DNA of 64,000 nucleotides from Rhodococcus opacus B4 (GTDB lineage: Bacteria; Actinomycetota; Actinomycetes; Mycobacteriales; Mycobacteriaceae): positions 3,038,001-3,102,000 of the forward strand of contig NC_012522.1 of assembly GCF_000010805.1 (NCBI RefSeq), in the 5' to 3' direction. The notes below the pieces were generated by a model. That model made no database searches. It saw only the letters and a list, made by a program, of their open reading frames with translations, and was not told where the DNA came from. This document shows, one piece after another, positions 43,344-51,928 of this stretch (within the stretch, counting starts at the first letter, position 1; each line of letters starts with the position of its first letter). The translations under genes were made by a program, and so were the position numbers.

Positions 43344-44200
43344 CGGTCACCCTCGCGTGCTGCTTCCAGCGCCACCACGATCTGGGGTGTCCAGGAACGC
43401 AGCGCCTTGATTCGCCGCGAGTATCGCTGCAGGGGAAATTCGAGGGTGAATCCCAGTGCGCCGAGGATCTGATGGCAGTCCTTAGCGACACCGGCTGCCG
43501 TGCCGACCGCACGGCGCACGACGAACTCACTCGGCAGGTCCTCTGCCGCCATCTGGAGCCCCTCCGTCGCGGTCGCCGCATCCGCGAGCTTTTTCGCGAC
43601 CGAATCCAGGGCGGACAGCGGCTTTCCGAAGGCGATGCGGTTCTCGGCATGGTTCAGTGCCAGCTCGAGCGCGCCCGCAGCCAGACCAGCGGTGTAGCCC
43701 GTCATCGCGGCGTACCAGGCGTCCACACTCGCGGACGGGACGGCCTGCGGCGTGACCGGAGTGGTCGACACGATCGAGACGCCCTGTGCGTCGATGTAGT
43801 TGACGGGAGTGGCTTCCACCACCTCGACGAGCTGCGCCGCGCCGCGCCCACAGAGCCACACGGTGTCACCCGGCTGTGAGTACCTCGCCAAGGTGACATC
43901 CCCGGTCTCACCCGATGCCACGGCCACGCCGTGACCGAGAAGCGCATCGATACAGTCGACGGAGACCAGTGCCCGCCCGAGTTCGACTGCGCCGGCGCCG
44001 AGGAACTCGCTTCCCTGCTGTTCCGATGCGAGATCGAACCAGCCTGCGCGCGAGAGGTTCTCGCGCGCCGCGGCATCGCGATCGTCCGAGGGACGATCGG
44101 GCGCCCAGGATCCCGATGTCGGGAAAGAACTGCAAATATTCTTCACCGACGACGCGAACTCTCGAACATCGTCTTTCGTCATCGTTACGTTTTCAGTCAT
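43340..44200 (-). CDS. Short acyl-CoA dehydrogenase-like protein (possible subunit)
   Basis: Product of 286 aa from ATG 44200, about 100 residues shorter than a normal acyl-CoA dehydrogenase. The C-terminal helical domain is recognisable (AGLAAGALELALNHAENRIAFGKPL, quoted as ALELALNHAENRIAFGKPL, and DCHQILGALGFTLEFPLQRY). The N-terminal helical domain is shortened and the flavin-binding middle poorly conserved. Actinobacteria often encode such proteins next to a full-length partner to form alpha2-beta2 dehydrogenases. The partner here would be the 45444-46595 product, two genes upstream. Overlaps the CoA-transferase gene by 4 nt. Confidence 0.75.
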   Translation of the reverse strand: MTENVTMTKDDVREFASSVKNICSSFPTSGSWAPDRPSDDRDAAARENLSRAGWFDLASEQQGSEFLGAGAVELGRALVSVDCIDALLGHGVAVASGETGDVTLARYSQPGDTVWLCGRGAAQLVEVVEATPVNYIDAQGVSIVSTTPVTPQAVPSASVDAWYAAMTGYTAGLAAGALELALNHAENRIAFGKPLSALDSVAKKLADAATATEGLQMAAEDLPSEFVVRRAVGTAAGVAKDCHQILGALGFTLEFPLQRYSRRIKALRSWTPQIVVALEAAREGDR

Positions 44201-45447
44201 CGCGCTGTCGCGATCCCTTCCGAAGTGTGTGTTGCGCTGACGAGTTCGGTCAGCTGCTGAGTGTGTTCGCCGAGACGCGGTGCAGAACCGGCGTCGGGTC
44301 GGGCATGTCCGTCGATCTTGAAGATCGATCCCAGTACGCTGACGGGACCTATCTCGGGCTGTTCGATCGTCTGCACGAGTCCGTTGGCGCGCACCTGCGG
44401 TAGAGAGTGCGCTTGCGTGATCTCGCGAACGGGTCCGGCGGGAACGCCGAGTTCCTCGAACGCCGCGATCCAATGAGAGACGGTATCGGTCTTGATCACC
44501 TCGGCGAATCGGTGTTTCAGCAAACTTCGCATCTCCCGTTCCCCCTGGTCGGCGGGCACTGCCTGTGGGTTGACCGCCCACGGGTCGTCGATACCGAGTA
44601 GCGCCTGGACTTTCCGCCGCTGCGCCAGATTGAGACAGGCCAGCGCAATGAATCCGTCCGACGCGGCGTAGCACCGGTAGTACGGCTCCAGTTCGTCCGA
44701 CTCCGTCACCGTTTCGGCCAATTGCTCGAGTCTCGTCTCGTCGCAGACTCCGGGCGCGTCGTCGAACTCGCCGTCACCGACCGAGACGAACCGCTGCACC
44801 TGCACCGCCAACGACGCCCCGAGCAGCGACACCTCGAAACCTTTGGACACACCGGTCTCGTCGTGTCGCCGGAAGCGGTCGGTGAGACCGGCAAGCGCCG
44901 CCGCGAAGGTGAGCAGGCCGGCGGTCAGATCGGCCATGGCGATGCCACCGGATCGACGTGGGACCGGGTCACCACTGCGCGCATCCGCGAGCAGGAGTCC
45001 GGACGCCGCCTGCGCGATCAAGTCGTAGCCCAGGGTCTGCGACTCGGGCCCGTCGGTGCCGAATGCCGACACACAGCACCACACCGCGTCGGGGTTGACG
45101 GATTTGACGGTGTCGCGATCCAAGCCGAACCGCAAGGCCCGCTCCGGGGGCATGTTGTGGATCACGACATCCGCGGTACGGATCAGCGCACGACTGAAGT
45201 CTTGTCCCCGTTCCGTTTTCAGATCCGCGACCACTGACTTCTTGTTGCGATTCAGCGAGATGAACCATCGTCCGCCATCCGGAGTCAACGGCTCGTAGTG
45301 CCGCCAGGCGTCACCGTTCGGTGGTTCCACCTTGATGACTTCGGCGCCGAGATCGGCCAGCATCATCGCCGCGAACGGGCCCGCGACGTACTGCGCGTAG
45401 TCGAGGACACGCAGCCCGGCGAGCGGCTTGGCGGTCGGTACGGTCAT
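44197..45447 (-). CDS. Class III CoA-transferase (CaiB/BaiF family)
   Basis: Product of 416 aa. LRVLDYAQYVAGPFAAMMLA and DLGAEVIKVEPPNGDAWR form the CoA site; LNRNKKSVVADLKTERG follows, and GYDLIAQAASGLL contains the catalytic Asp. CaiB, the carnitine/gamma-butyrobetaine CoA-transferase, belongs here, as do many others. It lies between two acyl-CoA dehydrogenase genes with 4-nt overlaps on both sides, so it supplies the CoA ester that they oxidise. Confidence 0.87.
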   Translation of the reverse strand: MTVPTAKPLAGLRVLDYAQYVAGPFAAMMLADLGAEVIKVEPPNGDAWRHYEPLTPDGGRWFISLNRNKKSVVADLKTERGQDFSRALIRTADVVIHNMPPERALRFGLDRDTVKSVNPDAVWCCVSAFGTDGPESQTLGYDLIAQAASGLLLADARSGDPVPRRSGGIAMADLTAGLLTFAAALAGLTDRFRRHDETGVSKGFEVSLLGASLAVQVQRFVSVGDGEFDDAPGVCDETRLEQLAETVTESDELEPYYRCYAASDGFIALACLNLAQRRKVQALLGIDDPWAVNPQAVPADQGEREMRSLLKHRFAEVIKTDTVSHWIAAFEELGVPAGPVREITQAHSLPQVRANGLVQTIEQPEIGPVSVLGSIFKIDGHARPDAGSAPRLGEHTQQLTELVSATHTSEGIATAR

Positions 45448-46595
45448 GACGCTGCGCCCACCCTTCGCCTGGAGATGTTCTTGCGTTGAATGTCCGAAAC
45501 ACCACCCGCGATGGTGGTCGCCGCCGCTGCGCGGGCAAGTGCCGCGAGTTTGCCGTCGAGCACTGCGCCCGGGCCGCTTTCGATCAGCGCGCGGGGTCCG
45601 AGCACCTCTACGGCCGCGTCTGCCAGTTCCTGCAGCAGCAAGGCGATCGACAGTTTTGCCATCGAGGACTCGGCGCTCGCGTCCTGTCGTGCGTCGAGTC
45701 GCTCCGTGGCCCGGCGTCCGTGCAGGCGCGCGATCTGTGCGTCGCCGCGGAGCCCTGCGAGAATCTCGCGATCCTTCGGCGACGTGACCAGAGGGGCCAT
45801 GTCGTCGAGAAGACGCAGGACGATGCCGACCTTCTCACTGGTGACCCTCTCGAAATCGAGTGTGCCCATGAGAATTTCCCAGCCCGCATTCTCTTCGCCG
45901 ACGATCTGATCGGCCGGGATGGACACGTCCGTCAGGGTCAGTTCGCCGAGAGTTCCGCCGCCGAGCGTCTTGTGTACGTCCACGACGATGCCCGGCGTGG
46001 TGATGTCCACGAGGAAGACGGAAAGTCCACGGTGACGTGCCTCGGTGGAGCCGGTACGGACCGCGAGGTAAACCCAGTCGGCGTGTTCGGCGCTCGATGT
46101 CCAGATCTTGCGGCCGTTCACGATGTACCGGTCACCGTCGCGGCGCGCCGTGGTGCGAAGTGACGCGAGGTCGGTGCCCGCTTCGGGCTCGGAGAACCCC
46201 TGGCAGAAGATCATGTCGCCGGACGCGATCTGCGGGAGGAAGATCTGGCACATTTCCTCACTGGCGAACTGAAGGAGTGCATTCCCAATCGTTTTCACCG
46301 ACAGGAGGTAGCTCGAGAGTGGCAGCCAGTTGTATCCGAGCTGCTCCTCGACGGCGAAGGTGAACAGTGCGTCCAGCCCGCGGCCGCCGTAACGCTGCGG
46401 CCAGTGCATCCCGATGAGCCCGGCCTTCCCGTATGCCGCATATGCCTCGCGGGAGTCGGCGTCGGAAGGTGAACCCTGATTGCTCGGCACTCCGCAGCCA
46501 CTGACTGCAAACTCCTGCGCCAAGCGGGCTGCCGTTGCAGCCGTGTCCTCGAGCGTGAGAGCGGGGTTTGCGATCTCAAAGCCTGCCGTAGTCAT
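45444..46595 (-). CDS. Acyl-CoA dehydrogenase
   Basis: Product of 383 aa, full length. GMHWPQRYGGRGLDALFTF, FCQGFSEPEAGTDLASLRT (flavin/substrate segment) and GRKIWTSSAEHADW are typical. It is the first gene of the six-gene operon ending with the aldehyde dehydrogenase at 39892, and every junction overlaps or nearly touches. Probably partners the short homologue at 43340-44200. An operator-like motif lies at 46627-46654, 32 nt upstream of the ATG. Confidence 0.87.
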   Translation of the reverse strand: MTTAGFEIANPALTLEDTAATAARLAQEFAVSGCGVPSNQGSPSDADSREAYAAYGKAGLIGMHWPQRYGGRGLDALFTFAVEEQLGYNWLPLSSYLLSVKTIGNALLQFASEEMCQIFLPQIASGDMIFCQGFSEPEAGTDLASLRTTARRDGDRYIVNGRKIWTSSAEHADWVYLAVRTGSTEARHRGLSVFLVDITTPGIVVDVHKTLGGGTLGELTLTDVSIPADQIVGEENAGWEILMGTLDFERVTSEKVGIVLRLLDDMAPLVTSPKDREILAGLRGDAQIARLHGRRATERLDARQDASAESSMAKLSIALLLQELADAAVEVLGPRALIESGPGAVLDGKLAALARAAAATTIAGGVSDIQRKNISRRRVGAAS

Positions 46596-46626
46596 AGGCT
46601 TGCCTCAACTCCATTTGGTTTCACTG

Positions 46627-46654
46627 TATGGAAGTAACTTTTGCTATACGAGAA
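46627..46654. promoter_or_regulatory. Operator-like motif upstream of the oxygenase operon
   Basis: TATGGAAG, 3 nt, CTTTTGCTAT, then ACGAGAA. The first 21 nt match the importer promoter element at 39793-39813 (15 of 21). The right part, ACTTTTGC, 4 variable nt and then ACGAGAA/GCGAGAA, matches the sequence at 47722-47739 before the reductase gene. Position just upstream of the first gene suits a repressor or activator site. IclR binding is inferred. Confidence 0.5.
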
Positions 46655-46705
46655 TAGCTCCGCGGATTGGCGGGTGTCAATGAAAATTGGGCGCCCGTGC
46701 GAAGG

Positions 46706-47731
46706 TCAGATGTCCAGGACCAGGCGCGGCGAGCAGGACCGCCCGACGCAGATCATCATGACGGCGTTGAAAGCCCGCTCTTCGTCCGTGAGCACATCGT
46801 CCTGATGCTCCGGCTCACCTTCGACGACACGGGCTTCGCAACTGCCGCAATACCCTTCGCGACATGCCCACGGCCAGCCGGGGACGACCTCGAGCACCCG
46901 ATCGAGAATCGACTCCCCCTCGTCCACCACGACCGTCGTCCCCGTCGAGACCAACTCGACCTCGAATCGCGCCAACCCGGACGGGGCGCCGGCCTCGTCG
47001 GTTCGGCGCGTCGAGTCGCCGGGAAGGCGAGCGCTTCCGAAGCGTTCGAAATGCACGGCGCCCACATTTGCGCGATTCGCGCAGCACTCCTCGACTGCTC
47101 GCAGCAGCGGTTCCGGACCACAGCAGTAGACCTGCGTACCGGCCGGTGCGTCAGCGAGTGCGCCGGCGATATCGATCCGGCCGCGCGAGGATTCCGGCAC
47201 GAAGTCCGTGTCACCCCGCAGCTGTCGAAGCTCTTCGAGGAAGGCCATCGACTCGGTCGTCCTGCCGCCGTAGACAACACGCCAGCGCTTCCCCGCCGCC
47301 GCCACGGCACGGGCCATGGGGAGGATCGGCGTGATGCCTATGCCGCCGGCGATGAACAGGTACGACTCGGCGTCGACGAGGGGGAAATGATTCCTCGGAC
47401 CGCGAACCTCGATCGTCGCTCCGGGGGCGATCGAGGAGTGAAACTCGCGGGAACCACCGCGCCCCTCGGGCTGGTCGAGCACCGCGACCAGATAACTGCG
47501 ATCATCCGCGGGATCGCCGCACAACGAGTACTGGCGAGTGAGACCCGACGGGAGGGTGAAGTCCAGATGGGCGCCCGGTTCCCAGGCCTGCAAGGCGCCG
47601 CCGTCAGCACGTTCGAAGCGAAACGACGAGATACCGTCGGCTTCGCGCCGCACTTCACGGGTCACCAAGAAGGCCGACTCAGCCCTCCCCGTTGCGCCGT
47701 TACTTTCAGGGAGAGAAATTGACTTTCGCAT
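46706..47731 (-). CDS. Oxygenase reductase (FAD/NAD plus C-terminal plant-type [2Fe-2S])
   Basis: Product of 341 aa with FNR-type FAD domain (TRQYSLCG), NAD domain (IAGGIGITPILPMARA) and a C-terminal ferredoxin domain with cluster cysteines in CREGYCGSC and MMICVGRS. This is the VanB/KshB/CntB arrangement that feeds single-subunit Rieske oxygenases, so its partner is the 41364-42524 oxygenase. The chosen ATG 47731 lies inside an operator-like motif; a start further downstream, near VTREVRREADG, is possible. Confidence 0.87.
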   Translation of the reverse strand: MRKSISLPESNGATGRAESAFLVTREVRREADGISSFRFERADGGALQAWEPGAHLDFTLPSGLTRQYSLCGDPADDRSYLVAVLDQPEGRGGSREFHSSIAPGATIEVRGPRNHFPLVDAESYLFIAGGIGITPILPMARAVAAAGKRWRVVYGGRTTESMAFLEELRQLRGDTDFVPESSRGRIDIAGALADAPAGTQVYCCGPEPLLRAVEECCANRANVGAVHFERFGSARLPGDSTRRTDEAGAPSGLARFEVELVSTGTTVVVDEGESILDRVLEVVPGWPWACREGYCGSCEARVVEGEPEHQDDVLTDEERAFNAVMMICVGRSCSPRLVLDI

Positions 47732-47739
47732 AGCGAGAA
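47722..47739. promoter_or_regulatory. Operator-like motif at the reductase start
   Basis: ACTTTCGC-ATAG-CGAGAA, matching the right half of the element before the oxygenase operon (ACTTTTGC-TATA-CGAGAA). It overlaps the annotated reductase start codon, so either translation starts downstream or binding here blocks early transcription. Confidence 0.42.
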
Positions 47740-47807
47740 CAGTACGGACGGCAAGAACTGGCCGTCAACAGTCAGTTGCGGCCTGGAACGACTCGAGGTC
47801 GAAGCGG

Positions 47808-48590
47808 TTAGCGTGCCGAGACCGCTGCTGCCACGTCGCGCAGCATGGCAATCGCCGTAACCCGGAATTCCTCGGTCGCGCGACTGAGCGGCAACGAGAT
47901 GTTGATCCCGCGGAGGGTCCCGTCCGACTGAGGCGGCAACGCGATCGCGATAGAGGTCAGGCCGATTTCGTACTCTTCGTCCGAGATCGAGATCCCGGTC
48001 TTGCGAACCTCGTCCAGCCGCTTCTTCAGCTCGGGCCAATCGGCTGCGGTTCGCTTCGTCGTCCGATGATACGGACCTTCACCGATCCGCTCCTTGACCT
48101 CCGCGTCGTCCAACTGGGCGAGCAACGCCTTACCCAGCGCCGTGTTGTGCGCGGAGATCCGCGCACCGATCGTCGCCTGCGGCGTGAGCATGCGCGATCC
48201 GGTCACCCCATCCAGGTAGACCACCCACGGTCCGAGCAACATGGCCAAGTTCGTGGTTTCGCCCGACTGGTTCGACAACTCGTGCAGCTTCGGACGTATC
48301 ACCACGGTCGGATCGCTGCGAGCGATCAGCGGTCCCGCGAGCTGCAGCAGCGTGCTGCCCAATCGCAGATTTCGACCGCCCGCGACCGGCTCGAGGAACC
48401 CGTGACCGACCAGCGTTCCCACCAATCGGTGGACGGTCGGCATCGGCAGGCCACACCGTGACGCGATGTCACTCTGACTCAACTCCGGATCGTCCTCCGA
48501 GAAGAGCTGCAGAATCTCCAGACCGCGAGCGAGGGTCTTGACCGAGCTCGGCGAGGCTTCCGATTGCGCGCGCACGTCTGAAGTGGACAT
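47808..48590 (-). CDS. IclR-family transcriptional regulator
   Basis: Product of 260 aa from ATG 48590; longer in-frame starts reach 48689 but their sequence is low-complexity. The N-terminal winged HTH (SVKTLARGLEILQLFSEDDP, then LSQSDIASRCGLPMPTVHRL) and the IclR effector domain (GARISAHNTALGKALLA, EYEIGLTSIAIALPP) are clear. It lies upstream of the reductase and oxygenase operons on the same strand and is the only nearby regulator. Probably senses the pathway substrate and acts at the shared motifs. Confidence 0.86.
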   Translation of the reverse strand: MSTSDVRAQSEASPSSVKTLARGLEILQLFSEDDPELSQSDIASRCGLPMPTVHRLVGTLVGHGFLEPVAGGRNLRLGSTLLQLAGPLIARSDPTVVIRPKLHELSNQSGETTNLAMLLGPWVVYLDGVTGSRMLTPQATIGARISAHNTALGKALLAQLDDAEVKERIGEGPYHRTTKRTAADWPELKKRLDEVRKTGISISDEEYEIGLTSIAIALPPQSDGTLRGINISLPLSRATEEFRVTAIAMLRDVAAAVSAR

Positions 48591-49044
48591 GCACGCAAAG
48601 CTACTAGCACCCCGGCCGGGCTGGGACGGCATCCCCGCCGAGCGGGACACAACCTCCTCGGCGTCGCGTACGACCGTGGCCCTGTCCACCCGACCCGGAA
48701 ACCGGTGCGCACCTCGCGGGAATTCGGGTCTTGACGGCCATAACCCCCGGTAGATACAGTTCTCGTCATGCGGAAGCCGATTTCATTCCTCGAAACTTCT
48801 CGCTCCTGGGGCGAGACGCGAATGATATCCGGCTGACAGCTCTCATCTCCGACCTGCGCTGCTCCGCGCCGACCCGAAAGGGTGGTGATTCGGCGCCGGT
48901 CCTCGAAATCGACAGGTGAGCAGCAGCGCCGCCGGCATTCGCGCGGCGACTCCTGCACTCCTGCACTCCTGGCCTCCAGTCGCGTCGAGGCCTCACACAC
49001 CATGAACCACACTGAGGTTCGAACTTTCACGAAGCGGAGAAACA
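48591..49044. other. 454-bp divergent intergenic region
   Basis: Between the IclR gene and the amine oxidase gene, which point apart, so it carries both promoters. The one feature noticed is three imperfect tandem copies of ACTCCTGC (about 48950-48972), which look incidental. The open frames are short and unrecognised. Confidence 0.45.
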
Positions 49045-50361
49045 ATGCTGGACGTGATAGTCCTCGGGGCCGGGCTCGCCGGCCTCTCAGCCGCGCGGGA
49101 TCTCATGCATGGAGGTCTCGATGTCCGGGTCCTCGAGGCCAGGGATCGCGTCGGGGGCCGGGTCAAACAGACCCGACTCGACGACGGCCGGATCGTTCAG
49201 CTCGGCGGCGAGTTGGTCGGGAGTTCCCACACGTCGTACATCGGTCTGGTAAACGAACTCGGATTGTCGCTGCGTGACAGCTACATCTCCGAACCCGGCC
49301 GGACGGTGTGGGATATCGATGGAACGGTCATCCGTGGTGACCAGGCAGCCTGGATGACCGAGGAAGATGTTGCGGACTACGAGCGTGTGACTCAGATGAT
49401 GGTCGCTCTCGCAAAGCAGGTTCAGCCCGAGAATCCGTGGGCACATCCCGACGCGAACGTGCTGGATTCCCTGTCCTTCGCCACGTGGCTCGACGAGGTT
49501 GCGGCTCGACCCGCGGTGAGTCGCATGTTCGAGCTGGCCAAGGCGGGACTGGCGGCGGACGGCACGGCCCGGACGTCGCTCCTGGCCGAGCTGCGCAAGA
49601 TGTCTTCGGTCGGCGCGACCGCCCTCGAGAGGTATTACGACATCGACCAGTGGACCCGGTCGACGGTTGCGGAGGGTAGCGCAACGGTCGCGCATCGTAT
49701 GGCTGCTGAGCTCGGAGACCGAATCGAACTGTCGAGCGCCGTCACCGCTCTCCACGTCGAGCCCCACCGAGTCACCGTGGAGCTCCGCGGCGGTCGCACG
49801 GTCGTCGCCGCGAATGTGGTGTGCGCGATTCCCGTCGCTCCTCTCAGGCGGGTCGCCATCACCGGGCTGTCGTCCGAGCGCCTCGAATCGCTTCACCGGA
49901 TTCGCAACTCGCTCACGGCCAAAGTGGTCGCCGCGTACGAGACTTCATTCTGGCGCAGTCAGGGTCAGAGCGGATCCGCCTACGGCGATGGGCTTCTCGG
50001 GTCCACCTGGGTGCAGGGGCCGGGTGTGCTGTCCGCGCTCGTGCCGCCGGCGCAGTTGTCGTTTCACCTCGCCGGAGATCAGGCTGCGCGTGACGTGGAC
50101 GCCCGCACGGCATTGTCACGGATGTACGGAGAGGCCGCCGCCCACCCGACGGCACTGTTCACCGAGGAATGGTCCATCAAGCCATACTCATTGGGATACA
50201 TGGCGCATTACGCTCCCGGTGATCTCTCCGCCATCGGCCCGCTGCACGCGGCGCACGAACCGCCGTTCTTCGTCGCCGGATCCGACTACTGGGTCTCCGG
50301 CTACATGGAGGGCGCAGTCCGGACCGGGCGTTCGGCAGCCCAGGCGGTACTGCGGCGATAG
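49045..50361 (+). CDS. Flavin-containing monoamine oxidase
   Basis: Product of 438 aa. VIVLGAGLAGLSAARDLMHG and VLEARDRVGGRVKQTRLDDG are the two N-terminal FAD motifs; LGGELVGSSHTSYIGLVNELGL fits the amine-oxidase (MAO/putrescine oxidase) family, quoted as GSSHTSYIGLVNELGL. VAGSDYWVSGYMEGAVRTGR is the C-terminal FAD contact. No signal peptide. It deaminates a primary amine to an aldehyde and H2O2. A single-gene unit; a strong hairpin follows at 50435-50474. Substrate not predictable; Rhodococcus putrescine oxidase is one relative. Confidence 0.85.
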   Translation: MLDVIVLGAGLAGLSAARDLMHGGLDVRVLEARDRVGGRVKQTRLDDGRIVQLGGELVGSSHTSYIGLVNELGLSLRDSYISEPGRTVWDIDGTVIRGDQAAWMTEEDVADYERVTQMMVALAKQVQPENPWAHPDANVLDSLSFATWLDEVAARPAVSRMFELAKAGLAADGTARTSLLAELRKMSSVGATALERYYDIDQWTRSTVAEGSATVAHRMAAELGDRIELSSAVTALHVEPHRVTVELRGGRTVVAANVVCAIPVAPLRRVAITGLSSERLESLHRIRNSLTAKVVAAYETSFWRSQGQSGSAYGDGLLGSTWVQGPGVLSALVPPAQLSFHLAGDQAARDVDARTALSRMYGEAAAHPTALFTEEWSIKPYSLGYMAHYAPGDLSAIGPLHAAHEPPFFVAGSDYWVSGYMEGAVRTGRSAAQAVLRR

Positions 50362-50434
50362 CCCGCTCGGTCCGCCGGCAGCCCACCTGTCGACCCGAAT
50401 CCGCGGGCAAATTCACCTGATCGACAACATGTTC

Positions 50435-50474
50435 CGTCATCGCACGGGATCGCCACCGATCCCGTGCGATGACG
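50435..50474 (+). terminator. Very strong 18-bp hairpin between amine oxidase and porin genes
   Basis: A perfect 18-bp inverted repeat (50435-50452 with 50457-50474) with a 4-nt loop CCAC. It lies 74 nt after the amine oxidase stop and 41 nt before the first porin start. There is no T-run, so an intrinsic terminator of the mycobacterial I-shaped kind without U-tail, or a 5'-UTR stem protecting or regulating porin mRNA, are both possible. Confidence 0.6.
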
Positions 50475-50514
50475 TGCTGACGGTTCGCTGTCACAATCAC
50501 GAATGAGGGAATGA

Positions 50515-51135
50515 ATGAGCACAATCCGTAAGTCAGTGCTGCGCCGTGGGGCCCGCGTTGCCGGCCTCGGTGCCGCTGCGGCTGTAGTCCTCGGCCTGAT
50601 GTCCACCGGTGCGGCCAACGCCGACACCTTCGTGCCGCTGCCGGGTGGCGAAAAGGTCGTCAACGCGGGAGGCGTCACGGCCAAGATCGCCCGCAACGCG
50701 GAGAGCGCTCTGGTTTCGCCGTCGCTGGCCGCCAACGGTGCCGGCCGCGTTGCATGGGTCTCGGGTGACGTGTTCGCCGAACTCGGTGGCGAGATCCCGG
50801 AGGAAGGCGCAACGCTGACCACCGGTTACATCGTGGGTTGCCAGGCCGACATCACCGGCCTCGAGGGTGGTCTGAGTGCCGACCTGGGTCCCGACTCGCT
50901 CGGCCTGGGTGGTTCGCTGTCGATTCCGATCAGCGCCGGTGAGGTCAAGTTCGCCAAGGTGAAGTCCAAGACGGACCTGAAGCCGGGTGTGTCCGCGATT
51001 CAGTACCGCGACCAGCAGATCGAGCTCCAGGGCTGCGGCGGCTACGCCCAGGCCCGCGCGTACACGGTCCTCGAGATTCCGGGGAACCACTACGTCAAGG
51101 CCACCCTCTACGGGCAGCCGTTCAGCATCGGCTGA
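50515..51135 (+). CDS. MspA-family porin, subunit 1
   Basis: Product of 206 aa with a Sec signal peptide (Arg-rich start, hydrophobic core, cleavage after ANA36 before DTFVPL). The mature part has MspA-family marks: TTGYIVGCQADI, GCGGYAQARAYTVLEI and the C-terminal GQPFSIG. MspA porins form water-filled channels across the mycolate outer membrane. AGGGA lies 5 nt before the ATG at 50515. Followed 62 nt later by a second porin gene, as in the nfpA/nfpB pair of Nocardia, where the two proteins form one hetero-oligomeric channel. Confidence 0.87.
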   Translation: MSTIRKSVLRRGARVAGLGAAAAVVLGLMSTGAANADTFVPLPGGEKVVNAGGVTAKIARNAESALVSPSLAANGAGRVAWVSGDVFAELGGEIPEEGATLTTGYIVGCQADITGLEGGLSADLGPDSLGLGGSLSIPISAGEVKFAKVKSKTDLKPGVSAIQYRDQQIELQGCGGYAQARAYTVLEIPGNHYVKATLYGQPFSIG

Positions 51136-51197
51136 TTGCTCGCACCGACACCACTCACGACTTCTCGCATAAGCGACATTCACCCTAGAGGGGAACA

Positions 51198-51899
51198 ATG
51201 AACAGCAAGACCCTGCGCCACGGCGCCAAGGCTGCCGGCGTGGTCGCCGCGGCCACCGTCGCGATCGGCCTCTTCTCCACCGGTGCGGCCAACGCCGACA
51301 CCTTCGTTCCGTTGCAGGACGGCACGATCACCCAGACGCTGCTCGACGGCACCGTGGTGACCGTGCGCCAGACCGGCAACACCGCGAACATCAGCCCGTC
51401 GATGGGTTCGACCCCGCTGCACCGCAACGTGTGGGCATCGGGCACCATCGACGTCTCCATCGACGGCGGGACCGCGGAGGGTGGCAACATCGACGCCGGG
51501 TACATCGTGGCGTGCCAGCTCAACTTCGGTGGCTCCGTCGACGCCGAGGCCGGCGCGAGCATGGCGCCGTCCGACCTCATCGGTGCGGCCACCGGCGGCG
51601 CTGCCGCCGCGATTCCGGCCGAGGGTGGTGCCGGCAGCGGCATCACCCTCGGCCCCGGCCAGGCCACCAACGTGCCGATCCTCGACGTCGAGTACACGGA
51701 CAACTATGGTGCCGAGGCGCATACCAGCGACTTCGATTTCGAAGGCAACAGCGGTGGCTTCACCTACTCCGACGAGACGTTCGGCGTCTCCGGTTGCGCC
51801 GGCTACGCGCAGGCACGCTCCTATGCGACCGTTACGGTCTCGACCGACTCGGTCGACGGCACCGTCACCCTGTGGGGACAGCCGTTCAGCCTCGGCTGA
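51198..51899 (+). CDS. MspA-family porin, subunit 2
   Basis: Product of 233 aa, signal peptide with cleavage after ANA33 before DTFVPL. DAGYIVACQLNFGGSV, GCAGYAQARSYATV and the end GQPFSLG mirror subunit 1. It carries an extra Ala/Gly-rich stretch in the middle (IGAATGGAAAAIPAEGG). The ribosome site AGAGGGGA is strong. The two signal peptides share STGAANADTFVPL, indicating a duplication. Likely co-assembles with subunit 1. Confidence 0.87.
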   Translation: MNSKTLRHGAKAAGVVAAATVAIGLFSTGAANADTFVPLQDGTITQTLLDGTVVTVRQTGNTANISPSMGSTPLHRNVWASGTIDVSIDGGTAEGGNIDAGYIVACQLNFGGSVDAEAGASMAPSDLIGAATGGAAAAIPAEGGAGSGITLGPGQATNVPILDVEYTDNYGAEAHTSDFDFEGNSGGFTYSDETFGVSGCAGYAQARSYATVTVSTDSVDGTVTLWGQPFSLG

Positions 51900-51928
51900 C
51901 CGCCGGGCACACGGAGGAGCCCACTGCG

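Noticed and set aside
41151..43472. 773-codon plus-strand frame
   Set aside because: Antisense to the Rieske oxygenase and SDR genes; Asp/Arg/Val-rich with no domain.
48948..48974. Short tandem repeat of ACTCCTGC
   Set aside because: Only three imperfect units, no spacers or length typical of CRISPR or iterons.
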